This document shows, one piece after another, positions 10,133 to 18,053 of a stretch of 64,000 bases of DNA. Each line of letters starts with the position of its first letter. Position 1 is the stretch's first letter. The notes under the pieces were generated by a model. That model was not told where the DNA came from. It saw only the letters and a program-made list of their open reading frames with translations, and made no database searches. The translations under genes and the position numbers were made by a program. The stretch is from Pseudomonas asiatica (GTDB lineage Bacteria > Pseudomonadota > Gammaproteobacteria > Pseudomonadales > Pseudomonadaceae): assembly GCF_009932335.1 (NCBI RefSeq), contig NZ_BLJF01000002.1:62001-126000 (forward strand), in the 5' to 3' direction.

Positions 10133-10642
10133 TCAGCTCTTTTTCGGATCTGGGCAGGTCGCATTTGGCTGGATGCGGGTTTCGTTGGAGATGGTCATGA
10201 CCATCAGGGAGATGCCCCCCACTTCGAAATCGCACGGGCGGCCAACCTGGGCGGAGGTGTAGATCTTGCCGTTTTCCGAGTAGCCGATCAGTACGCCGGG
10301 CACCAGCGAGGTATCGCTGACCAGGGACCCTGCCAGTGCGCCGGCGCCACCGCCTGCCACGCCGCCGATGATCGCGGTGTCCTTGTTGTGGCCTGCACCC
10401 AGCGCCGCGCCACCCAGCGCACCCAGTACACCACCCACCATCATTGCGGCTTTCTGGTTCTTCTCGTTGCTGACCTTGATCTTGGTCGGCGAGACCGTGA
10501 TGATTTTCACGGTCTTGGCTTCCTGCTGGGTGTTTACCTGGCTGGCATCGAACACATCGGATTGGTATTGCTCACCGGTCGCCTGGCAACCCACGAGGGT
10601 GGCGGCGATGGTCAAGGCCAGACAGTGTTTCAGCATTTTCAT
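10133..10642 (-). CDS. glycine-zipper outer-membrane lipoprotein
   Basis: A 169-residue predicted lipoprotein with lipobox TLVGCQ (Cys about residue 19). The middle holds two glycine-zipper segments, VGGVLGALGGAALGAG and IIGGVAGGGAGALAGSL, as in SlyB and rickettsial 17-kDa antigen proteins. A C-terminal beta-rich part with two Cys follows. Such proteins sit in the outer membrane and are linked to envelope integrity. It is the first gene of a three-gene minus-strand set encoding a lipoprotein, a coiled-coil protein and another lipoprotein, a combination that suggests a shared envelope role. Confidence 0.85.
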   Translation of the reverse strand: MKMLKHCLALTIAATLVGCQATGEQYQSDVFDASQVNTQQEAKTVKIITVSPTKIKVSNEKNQKAAMMVGGVLGALGGAALGAGHNKDTAIIGGVAGGGAGALAGSLVSDTSLVPGVLIGYSENGKIYTSAQVGRPCDFEVGGISLMVMTISNETRIQPNATCPDPKKS

Positions 10643-10817
10643 TCCTGATTCCCTGGAGGGTATGGTTAACCTTGCGACGATCCATCTGAAGGATGAGGCA
10701 TAATGCCACTATTCTAAGCAGATGGATCCAACCAGGTAAAGCCATCAGGACTAAAGCCGGCTTCAGTAAGCGCCAAACGAAATAACGCGAGCAGGCCGAC
10801 ACTGTCTTGCAGAAGCG

Positions 10818-10844
10818 ACAAAGCCCGCGCAAGGCGGGCTTTGT
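10818..10844 (-). terminator. hairpin downstream of tRNA-Arg
   Basis: ACAAAGCCCGC and GCGGGCTTTGT form a perfect 11-base stem around a five-base loop, nine bases beyond the tRNA 3' end on the minus strand. Only three T residues lie in the stem and no long T-run follows, so termination strength is uncertain. Confidence 0.65.
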
Positions 10845-10852
10845 GAGGGGTA

Positions 10853-10929
10853 TGGCGCACTCGGCGGGATTCGAACCCACGACCCCTGCCTTCGGAGGGC
10901 AGTACTCTATCCAGCTGAGCTACGAGTGC
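10853..10929 (-). tRNA. tRNA-Arg (anticodon CCG)
   Basis: On the minus strand a 77-base cloverleaf starts with GCACTCG, which pairs perfectly with CGAGTGC at the 3' end, followed by the discriminator G and an encoded CCA. The anticodon arm has stem CTGCC/GGCAG with loop CTCCGAA, giving anticodon CCG (codon CGG). The T arm contains GGTTCGAATCC. It is the only RNA gene found. No integrase or repeated attachment core was seen next to it. Confidence 0.97.
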
Positions 10930-11099
10930 AACGCGCACGCATGATACCCATCTGATCCGATGGCGTCCATCGCCTTGATCTGTAGCTGTTTTTACCTTTC
11001 GCCGAGAAGAGGCCGGCAGAAGCAATCACAAACGCATCTATCCATATGCGATATCGATATTTCCACGGCAGTTATTATGCCCTCTATTCTCTGGTCACA

Positions 11100-11115
11100 A
11101 CTTGTTATAACAAGT
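11100..11115. promoter_or_regulatory. perfect 16-bp palindrome, likely GntR/UTRA operator
   Basis: ACTTGTTATAACAAGT is its own reverse complement and lies 23 bases before the ATG of the GntR-family gene. HutC-type regulators are known to bind AT-centred palindromes of this length and style. Its position suggests autoregulation of the whole downstream operon. Confidence 0.6.
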
Positions 11116-11137
11116 ATCCGATCAGCGAAGAGACCCC

Positions 11138-11887
11138 ATGGCCGAACTGCTCCCCCTGTCCCCGGTACCGCTTTACACCCAGCTCAAGGAATTGCTGCGC
11201 GAGCGCATCCTCGACGGCACTTATCCATCGCATAGCCGCATGCCCTCGGAAAGCGAACTGGGCAAGGCTTTCGACGTCAGCCGCATCACCGTGCGCCAGG
11301 CGCTGGGCGACCTGCAGAAGGAAGGGCTGATTTTCAAGATCCACGGCAAGGGCACCTTCGTCGCCAAGCCCAAGGCTTTCCAGAACGTCAGTACCCTGCA
11401 GGGGTTGGGCGAGTCGATGACGCAAATGGGTTACGAGGTGATCAACCGCCTGCGCAGTTTCCGCCATGTGCCAGCCAATGCATTGGTGGCCGCGCGGCTG
11501 CAGGTCGAGGAGGGCAGCCTGGTCACCGAGATCCGCCGAGTACGGCTGATCAACCGCGAGCCGGTGTCGCTGGAGCTGACCTGGTTGCCCAAGGCCGTCG
11601 GCGAAAAACTGGAAAAGGCCGACCTTGTCACCCGCGACATTTTCCTGCTCCTGGAAAACGACTGCGGCATTGCCCTTGGCCACGCCGACCTGGCCATCGA
11701 TGCCGTGCTGGCCGACAGCGACCTGACCCAGGCCCTGGATGTTGAAGAAGGCTCGCCGATCATGCGCATCGAGCGCCTGACCCATGCCGCCGATGGTACG
11801 CCACTGGACTTCGAACACCTTTACTACCGCGGCGATGCTTTCCAGTACCGCCTGCGCATCGACCGCCAGAAGGGGAGCAAGGCATGA
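11138..11887 (+). CDS. GntR family (HutC/UTRA) transcriptional regulator
   Basis: A 249-residue DNA-binding regulator. The winged helix spans about 8-75, with PLYTQLKELLRERILDGTY, then MPSESELGKAFDVSRITVRQ and GKGTFVAKP. A UTRA effector-binding domain follows (about 95-240, containing EIRRVRLINREPVSLE and EEGSPIMRIERLTHAADG). Members bind a small metabolite through UTRA and release their operator. Its stop overlaps the next ATG as ATGA, so it is the first gene of the flavoprotein-transport operon and probably its local regulator. A 16-bp palindrome precedes it. Confidence 0.93.
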   Translation: MAELLPLSPVPLYTQLKELLRERILDGTYPSHSRMPSESELGKAFDVSRITVRQALGDLQKEGLIFKIHGKGTFVAKPKAFQNVSTLQGLGESMTQMGYEVINRLRSFRHVPANALVAARLQVEEGSLVTEIRRVRLINREPVSLELTWLPKAVGEKLEKADLVTRDIFLLLENDCGIALGHADLAIDAVLADSDLTQALDVEEGSPIMRIERLTHAADGTPLDFEHLYYRGDAFQYRLRIDRQKGSKA

Positions 11888-13608
11888 GCATCCAGACCCA
11901 GGACTACGACATCATCGTCATCGGTGGCGGTACCGCCGGGCCGATGGCGGCGATCAAGGCCAAGGAGCAGGACAAAAACCTGCGCGTGCTGCTGCTGGAC
12001 AAAGCCAACGTCAAGCGCAGCGGAGCCATCAGCATGGGCATGGATGGCCTGAACAACGCGATCATCCCAGGCCATGCCACCCCCGAGCAGTACACCAAGG
12101 AAATCACCGTGGCCAATGACGGCATCGTCAACCAGGCCACGGTGCATGCCTACGCTACCCACAGCTTTGAAACCATCGAGCAACTCGACCGCTGGGGGGT
12201 GAAGTTCGAGAAGGACGAGACCGGCGACTACGCGGTGAAAAAGGTTCACCACATGGGCGCCTACGTGCTGCCCATGCCCGAAGGCCACGACATCAAGAAG
12301 GTGCTGTACCGTCAGCTCAAGCGTGCCCGGGTCGAAATCAGCAACCGTATGGTCTGCACCCGTGTGCTGCTCGATGGTGAAGGCGCGGCCGCTGGCGTGC
12401 TGGGTTTCGATTGCCGTAGCGGCGAGTTTCGCGTGGTGCGGGCCAAGGCGGTGATCCTTGCCTGCGGCGCGGCCGGGCGCCTGGGCCTGCCGTCGTCGGG
12501 TTATCTGATGGGCACCTACGAGAACCCGACCAACGCCGGTGATGGCTACGCCATGGCCTACCATGCAGGTGCCGAACTGGCCAACCTCGAGTGCTTCCAG
12601 ATCAACCCGCTGATCAAGGACTACAACGGCCCGGCCTGTGCCTACGTCACCGGCCCACTGGGTGGATATACCGCCAACAGCAAGGGTGAGCGCTTTATCG
12701 AGTGCGACTACTGGAGCGGCCAGATGATGTGGGAGTTCCATCAGGAACTCGAGGGCGGCAATGGCCCGGTGTTCCTCAAGCTCGATCACTTGGCCGAGGA
12801 AACCATCCAGAACATCGAAGAGATCTTGCACAGCAACGAGCGCCCCAGTCGTGGCCAGTTCCACGCCGGGCGTGGCACCGATTATCGCCAGCACATGGTC
12901 GAGATGCATATCTCGGAGATCGGTTTCTGCTCGGGGCATTCGGCGTCGGGGGTGTGGGTCAATGAAAAGGCCGAGACCAGCGTCAAAGGGCTGTATGCCG
13001 CGGGCGATATGGCAGCGGTGCCGCACAACTACATGCTCGGGGCCTTCACCTATGGCTGGTTTGCCGGTGTGAACGCTGCGCATTACGTGACCGGGCGCGA
13101 ACTCGCCGAGGTCGATGCCGAACAGGTCGAGCGCGAGCGCGCGCGGGTGTTTGCCCCGCTGCAGCGTCAGCATGGCCTGCCGCCGGCGCAGGTCGAGTAC
13201 AAGCTCAGACGCATGGTCAACGATTACCTGCAGCCGCCGAAGGTGACCAAAAAGATGGAAATCGGCCTGGAGCGCTTTGCAGAGATCGAACGTGACCTCG
13301 ACCAGATGAAGGCCAGCAACCCTCATGAACTGATGCGTGCGATGGAAGTTTCGGTGATTCGCGATTGCGCCGAGATGGCGGCGCGGGCCTCGCTGTTCCG
13401 CGAGGAAAGCCGCTGGGGGCTGTACCACCACCGGGTGGACTTCCCTGAGCGCAATGATGGCGAGTGGTTCTGCCATTGCCATCTGAAAAAGGGCGAGAAC
13501 GGTGAAATGACCAGTTTCAGGAAAGCGGTCGAGCCTTACCTGATTGCGTTGGACGCACAAGAGCAGACCGCCTACGACCAGCTGCGGGTAAAGGCCGATG
13601 CAGCCTAG
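11884..13608 (+). CDS. AprA-like FAD-dependent oxidoreductase (fumarate reductase/APS reductase flavoprotein family)
   Basis: A 574-residue soluble flavoprotein. The dinucleotide motif IIVIGGGTAGPMAAIKA opens the FAD domain. SGAISMGMDGLNNA matches the flavin-binding segment of the succinate dehydrogenase/fumarate reductase/AprA superfamily. FCSGHSASGVWVNEKAETS followed by GLYAAGDMAAVPHNYMLG resembles the GSHA...GIWV...GLF.AGD region of dissimilatory APS reductase alpha chains. True AprA has about 620-660 residues. The next gene encodes an AprB-like ferredoxin, which supports the assignment as a flavoprotein-ferredoxin pair. The substrate is unknown, and no sat, qmo or sox genes are near. It has about two dozen Met and ten Cys, unlike the sulfur-starvation proteins downstream. 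Confidence 0.85.
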   Translation: MSIQTQDYDIIVIGGGTAGPMAAIKAKEQDKNLRVLLLDKANVKRSGAISMGMDGLNNAIIPGHATPEQYTKEITVANDGIVNQATVHAYATHSFETIEQLDRWGVKFEKDETGDYAVKKVHHMGAYVLPMPEGHDIKKVLYRQLKRARVEISNRMVCTRVLLDGEGAAAGVLGFDCRSGEFRVVRAKAVILACGAAGRLGLPSSGYLMGTYENPTNAGDGYAMAYHAGAELANLECFQINPLIKDYNGPACAYVTGPLGGYTANSKGERFIECDYWSGQMMWEFHQELEGGNGPVFLKLDHLAEETIQNIEEILHSNERPSRGQFHAGRGTDYRQHMVEMHISEIGFCSGHSASGVWVNEKAETSVKGLYAAGDMAAVPHNYMLGAFTYGWFAGVNAAHYVTGRELAEVDAEQVERERARVFAPLQRQHGLPPAQVEYKLRRMVNDYLQPPKVTKKMEIGLERFAEIERDLDQMKASNPHELMRAMEVSVIRDCAEMAARASLFREESRWGLYHHRVDFPERNDGEWFCHCHLKKGENGEMTSFRKAVEPYLIALDAQEQTAYDQLRVKADAA

Positions 13609-13671
13609 GCGACGCTGTGTCCTGTGAACACTTCGAAGAACGAGGGCCGCAGGCCCCGAGGACTCCGTGAA

Positions 13672-13917
13672 ATGGCCTACCAGCCGCAAGAAATCTTCTT
13701 CCGCAGCAGCGCCCCCGTCACCATCGACGAAGACAAGTGCATCGCCGAAAAAGGCTGCACCGTCTGCGTGGAGGTTTGCCCCATGGACCTGCTGGCGATC
13801 AACCCGGCCACGCAGAAGGCCTACATGGCCTTCGACGAATGCTGGTACTGCATGCCCTGCGAAAAGGACTGCCCCACGGGTGCGGTGAAGGTCGACATCC
13901 CATACCTGCTGCGCTGA
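13672..13917 (+). CDS. AprB-like 2[4Fe-4S] ferredoxin
   Basis: An 81-residue iron-sulfur protein. The first Cys set is CIAEKGCTVCVEVCP, with an enlarged first gap, and the second is CWYCMPCEKDCPTG. Each should hold a [4Fe-4S] cluster. The stretched first motif and the segment MDLLAINPATQKAYMAF closely parallel AprB of APS reductase. AprB is about 150 residues because of a C-terminal tail that embraces AprA, and that tail is missing here. It should carry electrons to or from the preceding flavoprotein. ATG at 13672 is chosen because GAGGA lies nine bases upstream. An in-frame ATG at 13624 would add an unlikely basic extension. Confidence 0.9.
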   Translation: MAYQPQEIFFRSSAPVTIDEDKCIAEKGCTVCVEVCPMDLLAINPATQKAYMAFDECWYCMPCEKDCPTGAVKVDIPYLLR

Positions 13918-14035
13918 TTCATCCCGCCATCCGGCGCACCACCGGACGCCCTCCTGCTGTGCCCCTCGTTTCCCACCACCCAAGCCGGGCGGCGGAGACG
14001 ACCCAACTCTTATAACGACTCGAGGGGAAACACCC

Positions 14036-15442
14036 ATGCGCCTTGTTGCAACCGTGGCCGGCCTCGCGCTGGCGCTCACTGGCCTGAATGCCAGCGCCGA
14101 AACCATCCGCATCGCCATTGGCACCCAGGACACCACCATCAACTGCGCCACTGGTGGCCTGCTGATACGCGAGCTTGGCCTGCTGGACAAGTACCTGCCG
14201 CATGACGGCAAATACAAAGATGCCAAGTATCAGGTGGAGTGGAAGAACTTCACCAGCGGTGCGCCACTGACCAATGAAATGGTCGCTGGCAAACTCGACT
14301 TCGGTGCAATGGCCGACTTCCCCGGGTCGTTCAACGGTGTTGCCCACCTGGATGCCGGCAAGCGCAGCCTGTTCGTAAGCGTGCTGTCGGGCAGCGTGCA
14401 CGGCAGCGGCAATGGCATCGTCGTACCGGCGGCGTCCAGCGTGCAGTCGCTGGCTGAACTCAAGGGCAGGACCATTTCCGTGCCGTTCGCCTCCACCGCC
14501 CACGGCATGCTGCTGCGTGCCGTAGCAGCCCAGGGCTGGGACCCGCAGAAGGATGTGCGAATCATCGCCCAGGCGCCGGAAATCGCCGGTTCCGCCCTGC
14601 GTAGCAACCGCATCGAGGCCCATGCCGACTTCGTGCCGTTCGCCGAACTGTTCCCCAACCGCGGCTTCGCCCGCAAGATCTATGACGGCGCCCAAGCCAA
14701 CGCACCGACCTTCCATGGCGCTTTGGTCGATGCCGATTATGCGAAGAAGTACCCCGAAGTGGTCACCGCCTACCTGCGCGCCAGCCTCGAAGCCGATCGG
14801 CTGATCGCTGCGGAACCTGAGAAGTACAGCGAGTTGATCGAGAAAGTCACCGGCATCGAGGCCGAGGTCAATTACCTGTTCCACGGCCCGCTCGGCCTGC
14901 AGACCCGCGACCTGACATGGAAGCCTGAATACCGTCAGGCAGTCGCAACCTCCATCGATACGCTCAAGCTGCTTAAAAAGACCGACCGCGGCCTCGACAC
15001 CGACAAGTTCATCGACGACCAGTACATCCGTGCGGCCTTCAAGGAGGCTGGCCTGGACTACGACAAGGCGCTGAAAGACTATGATCCGCAGCCACTCAAG
15101 GCCAATGACGCGCTGACAGGCAAACCGATCACCGACTTCAGCCGCCTGGCACAGATCTGGGTGCGCGGTGAAGGCAAGGTCCGCCACTACGCTTCGCCGG
15201 AGGCCGCGCTTGGCGCCTTGGCCCAGCTGGAGCAGGAGGGCAAGGACATCCGCGCCATCTACGCCCAGGCCGCCGACAGCGGAATCAAGTTGCTGGCGAA
15301 CCAGGCCTGGTTCGTGCGTAACGCCAAGGGTGAACTGGCAGCGTTCCTGCTCAAGGACCAGGCCGAGCAGTATGCCAAGGCCCATGGCGGTGAAGCGCTG
15401 GACTTCGTCAGCGCCAACCAGAAGTTGGTCGCCCAGCGCTGA
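14036..15442 (+). CDS. ABC transporter substrate-binding protein with NosL-like C-terminal domain
   Basis: A 468-residue periplasmic protein. A signal peptide (about 1-22, ending NASA) precedes an NMT1/SsuA-type binding domain (about 24-340, with IRIAIGTQDTTINCATGG and GRTISVPFASTAHGMLLRAV). Ordinary sulfonate- or nitrate-binding proteins end there. From about residue 365 there is an extra 100-residue part containing IRAIYAQAADSGIKLLANQ, then WFVRNAKGELAAFLLKDQ and AKAHGGEALDF. This pattern resembles NosL, a periplasmic Cu(I)-binding accessory protein, but lacks its CxxC-type Cys ligands. It is followed at once by permease and ATPase genes. The substrate is unknown. Confidence 0.85.
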   Translation: MRLVATVAGLALALTGLNASAETIRIAIGTQDTTINCATGGLLIRELGLLDKYLPHDGKYKDAKYQVEWKNFTSGAPLTNEMVAGKLDFGAMADFPGSFNGVAHLDAGKRSLFVSVLSGSVHGSGNGIVVPAASSVQSLAELKGRTISVPFASTAHGMLLRAVAAQGWDPQKDVRIIAQAPEIAGSALRSNRIEAHADFVPFAELFPNRGFARKIYDGAQANAPTFHGALVDADYAKKYPEVVTAYLRASLEADRLIAAEPEKYSELIEKVTGIEAEVNYLFHGPLGLQTRDLTWKPEYRQAVATSIDTLKLLKKTDRGLDTDKFIDDQYIRAAFKEAGLDYDKALKDYDPQPLKANDALTGKPITDFSRLAQIWVRGEGKVRHYASPEAALGALAQLEQEGKDIRAIYAQAADSGIKLLANQAWFVRNAKGELAAFLLKDQAEQYAKAHGGEALDFVSANQKLVAQR

Positions 15443-15457
15443 CCGGGAGGCACCGAC

Positions 15458-16240
15458 ATGACCTGCAACCTCAAGCGCTGGCCGGTGCGCCTGGCTTCGC
15501 TGCTGGCCTGCCTGCTGTTCTGGCAGGTCGCGGCGAGCGTGAAGCTGGACCTCGGGCTGCTGACGTTCACCTATGTCCCCACACCGAAGGCGGTGCTGGA
15601 AGCTGCCTGGCAGTTGCTGACCTCCAGCACCCTGCTGGCGCACCTGGGCAGCAGCCTGTCACGGGTGTTTGCCGGTTATGGCGCCGCGGCGCTGATTGGC
15701 GTGGCCCTGGGGTTGTTGATCGGCCGCTCGAAATGGGCCGAGGACACCCTGCTGCCGCCACTCGAAGTGCTGCGTCCGATTCCGGCGGTGGCGTGGATTC
15801 CGCTGGCGATCCTGATGTTCCCGTCGTCGGAACTGTCGATGGTGTTCATAACGTTCACTGGCGCGCTGTTCCCGATCCTGCTGAACACCGTGCACGGCGT
15901 CGAGGCCATCGACCCGCGCCTGGTGGCGTCGGCGCGCAGCCTCGGTGCAGAACGTTGGTCGATCCTGCGCGAAGTGGTGTTGCCTGGAGCGCTGCCAAGC
16001 ATCGTCACTGGCCTTGCCATCGGCATGGGTACTTCATGGTTCTGCCTGGTCACCGCCGAGATGATTTCCGGACAGTTCGGTATCGGCTACTACACCTGGG
16101 AGTCGTACACCTTGCAAAACTACCCGGACATCATCGTCGGCATGCTGCTGATCGGCGTGCTGGGCATGGGCAGCAGCGCCCTGGTCAAGCGACTTGGGGA
16201 ATTGGCCACGCCTTGGTACCGCACGCGGAGGGCCAGCTGA
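15458..16240 (+). CDS. ABC transporter permease (SsuC/TauC/NrtB type)
   Basis: A 260-residue inner-membrane protein with about six hydrophobic segments. The EAA-type cytoplasmic loop is visible as SARSLGAERWSILREVVLPG, in which the usual Glu-Ala-Ala is relaxed to Ala-Ser-Ala. PIPAVAWIPLAILMF is characteristic of sulfonate, taurine and nitrate importers. It works with the preceding binding protein and the following ATPase. The stop overlaps the ATPase start as TGATG. Confidence 0.93.
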   Translation: MTCNLKRWPVRLASLLACLLFWQVAASVKLDLGLLTFTYVPTPKAVLEAAWQLLTSSTLLAHLGSSLSRVFAGYGAAALIGVALGLLIGRSKWAEDTLLPPLEVLRPIPAVAWIPLAILMFPSSELSMVFITFTGALFPILLNTVHGVEAIDPRLVASARSLGAERWSILREVVLPGALPSIVTGLAIGMGTSWFCLVTAEMISGQFGIGYYTWESYTLQNYPDIIVGMLLIGVLGMGSSALVKRLGELATPWYRTRRAS

Positions 16241-17091
16241 TGAACAGTTATCAACCAGCGCCAGGGCGTATCGACGGGCGTGGCCTGTCGATACGACTGG
16301 GGCATGGCAGCGAAGCATTCGAGGCGGTGCAGCGTCTGGACTTTGCCGTAGAGCCTGGCGAGTTCGTCTGCATCCTTGGCCCCTCCGGTTGCGGCAAGTC
16401 GACGTTGCTTGGCGCCCTGGCCGGGCACCTGGTGCCCAGCAGCGGCCAGTTGAGCGTGGATGGCCAGACCGTTGCCGGGCCGTCACCGCAGCGTGGCATG
16501 GTGTTTCAGCACCACACCTTGCTGCCTTGGCGTAGCGTGCTCGACAACGTGGCCTTCGGCCTGAAGATGCAGGGCCAGGGCCGCGCCGAACGTCGCCGGC
16601 AGGCTCGTGAAATGCTGCAACTGGTGGGGCTGGCCGACTTTGCCGGGCGCTGGCCCAGTCAGTTGTCCGGCGGCATGCAGCAACGGGCCGAGATTGCCCG
16701 GGTGCTGATCAACCGGCCGCGCCTTTTGCTGATGGACGAACCCTTCGGTGCCCTGGATGCGCAAACCCGTGCACGCATGCAGGAGCTGTTGCTGGATATC
16801 TGGGCAAGCATCCGCACCACCGTGGTGTTCGTCACCCACGATATCGACGAGGCGCTGTTCCTGGCCGACCGTATCCTGGTGATGAGCCCGCGACCTGGCC
16901 GCTTTATCGAAGACCTGCACCTGGAGTTTCCGCGCCCACGCCGCGCCAGCCTGCTGACCAGCCCTGAATTCACTCACCTCAAGCGTCACTGTCTGGCCTT
17001 GCTCCGTCACGAGGAAGGCCGCGAACTCCCGCGCCTGACCCCGCTGGGCCTGCCGGACACTGAGCACCCACCGCTACGGATCGCGCTATGA
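16240..17091 (+). CDS. ABC transporter ATP-binding protein (SsuB/TauB/NrtD type)
   Basis: A 283-residue ATPase with Walker A GPSGCGKST, Q-loop MVFQHHTLLPW, signature QLSGGMQQR, Walker B LLLMDEP, D-loop FGALD and H-loop VTHDIDEA. The string LLPWRSVLDNVAFGLK is typical of the nitrate/sulfonate/taurine subfamily. It powers the importer formed with the two preceding genes. Its stop overlaps the next ATG as ATGA, so the HEAT-repeat gene is very probably translated from the same message. Confidence 0.95.
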   Translation: MNSYQPAPGRIDGRGLSIRLGHGSEAFEAVQRLDFAVEPGEFVCILGPSGCGKSTLLGALAGHLVPSSGQLSVDGQTVAGPSPQRGMVFQHHTLLPWRSVLDNVAFGLKMQGQGRAERRRQAREMLQLVGLADFAGRWPSQLSGGMQQRAEIARVLINRPRLLLMDEPFGALDAQTRARMQELLLDIWASIRTTVVFVTHDIDEALFLADRILVMSPRPGRFIEDLHLEFPRPRRASLLTSPEFTHLKRHCLALLRHEEGRELPRLTPLGLPDTEHPPLRIAL

Positions 17092-18053
17092 CTGAACGAA
17101 CGACTGACAACCCCGACATCCTTGCTCTTCTGCCTCGCCTTGGTGCCGCTGATGCAGGCGTGCGCCGCATCGCCCTGATCGAACTGGCCGACCTGGAAGA
17201 CCCGGATGGCTTGCCATGGCTCACCGATGCACTGCTGGTGGATGTCGCCGACGAGGTGCGTGCCGAGTCCGCGCGCCTGCTCGAGGCCTGGGAAGAACCC
17301 GAAGTTGTGCAGGCCCTGTGTGCTGCGCTGGCCGATGCTGCCGAGCCGGTACGGCTGGCTGCCGCCCAGAGCCTCAGCGAACTCAAGAGCCTTGAAAACG
17401 GTCAGCTGATCCTGCCATGGGTCAAGCATGCCGATGCCTTCGTCCGTGCAAGCGCCCTGCGTGCCTTGCGCGAGTTGCGCCTGGAAGATGCTGCAGAGCC
17501 TGCACTGCTGGCCCTGGCCGATGGCGACGCCGCGGTCCGGCGTGAGGCAGTGGGTATTCTTGGCTGGCTCAAGCACCAGCCGGCATTGCCAGCATTGGCA
17601 AAGCTTGCCGCAGATGAGCCGGACACCGAGGTGCGCCGCGCGGCCATTGGTGCGCTGGGGCTCGCCCGCGACAGCGCGGTGGTGCCAGCATTGGTGGCTG
17701 CATTGGCTGACAAGGCCTGGCAAGTGCGTGAAGAAGCCGCCACCACGCTAGGCAAGGTGGGCCTGGCCCCAGCAGGCCCGGCACTGGTAAATGCTCTTGC
17801 CGATGACTTCTGGCAAGTACGTCTGCGTGCGGCGCGGTCTCTGGGGCGGCTGCGTCATGTTGCGGCCCTGGACGCGCTTGGCGAGTTGCTTGGCCACGGC
17901 ATTGCCAACCTGCGCAAGGAGGCGGCTCTGGCCCTGGGTGAGCTGGGCCAGGCGCGTGCCTTGCCGGTGCTGCAGGCCGCCGAGGCCGATAGCGATCCCG
18001 AGGTGCGCAAGGCTGTGCGGATCGCCATGGCGCAACTGCGCGGGGCCTACTGA
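17088..18053 (+). CDS. HEAT-repeat (PBS lyase-type) protein
   Basis: A 321-residue soluble protein built almost entirely of about nine alpha-helical HEAT-like repeats of roughly 31 residues. The recurring pattern is D-x-x-V-R-x-x-A-A-x-x-L-G. This is the phycobilisome-lyase-type HEAT family, also found in maturation factors and scaffolds for metalloenzymes. There is no signal peptide. It is embedded in the operon with overlapping start and stop codons on both sides, so it should act on, or hold together, the flavoprotein-ferredoxin-transport system. It has only two Met and one Cys. The exact role cannot be read from sequence. Confidence 0.88.
   Translation: MTERTTDNPDILALLPRLGAADAGVRRIALIELADLEDPDGLPWLTDALLVDVADEVRAESARLLEAWEEPEVVQALCAALADAAEPVRLAAAQSLSELKSLENGQLILPWVKHADAFVRASALRALRELRLEDAAEPALLALADGDAAVRREAVGILGWLKHQPALPALAKLAADEPDTEVRRAAIGALGLARDSAVVPALVAALADKAWQVREEAATTLGKVGLAPAGPALVNALADDFWQVRLRAARSLGRLRHVAALDALGELLGHGIANLRKEAALALGELGQARALPVLQAAEADSDPEVRKAVRIAMAQLRGAY

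Noticed and set aside
10853..10929. tRNA-Arg as an integration site of a mobile island
   Set aside because: No integrase and no repeated 3' tRNA fragment was seen in the window.
11824..14226. 800-codon open frame on the minus strand opposite the AprA-like and ferredoxin genes
   Set aside because: Its translation has no recognisable domain, and it is the antisense shadow expected in GC-rich DNA with strong third-position bias. The plus-strand genes have clear motifs.
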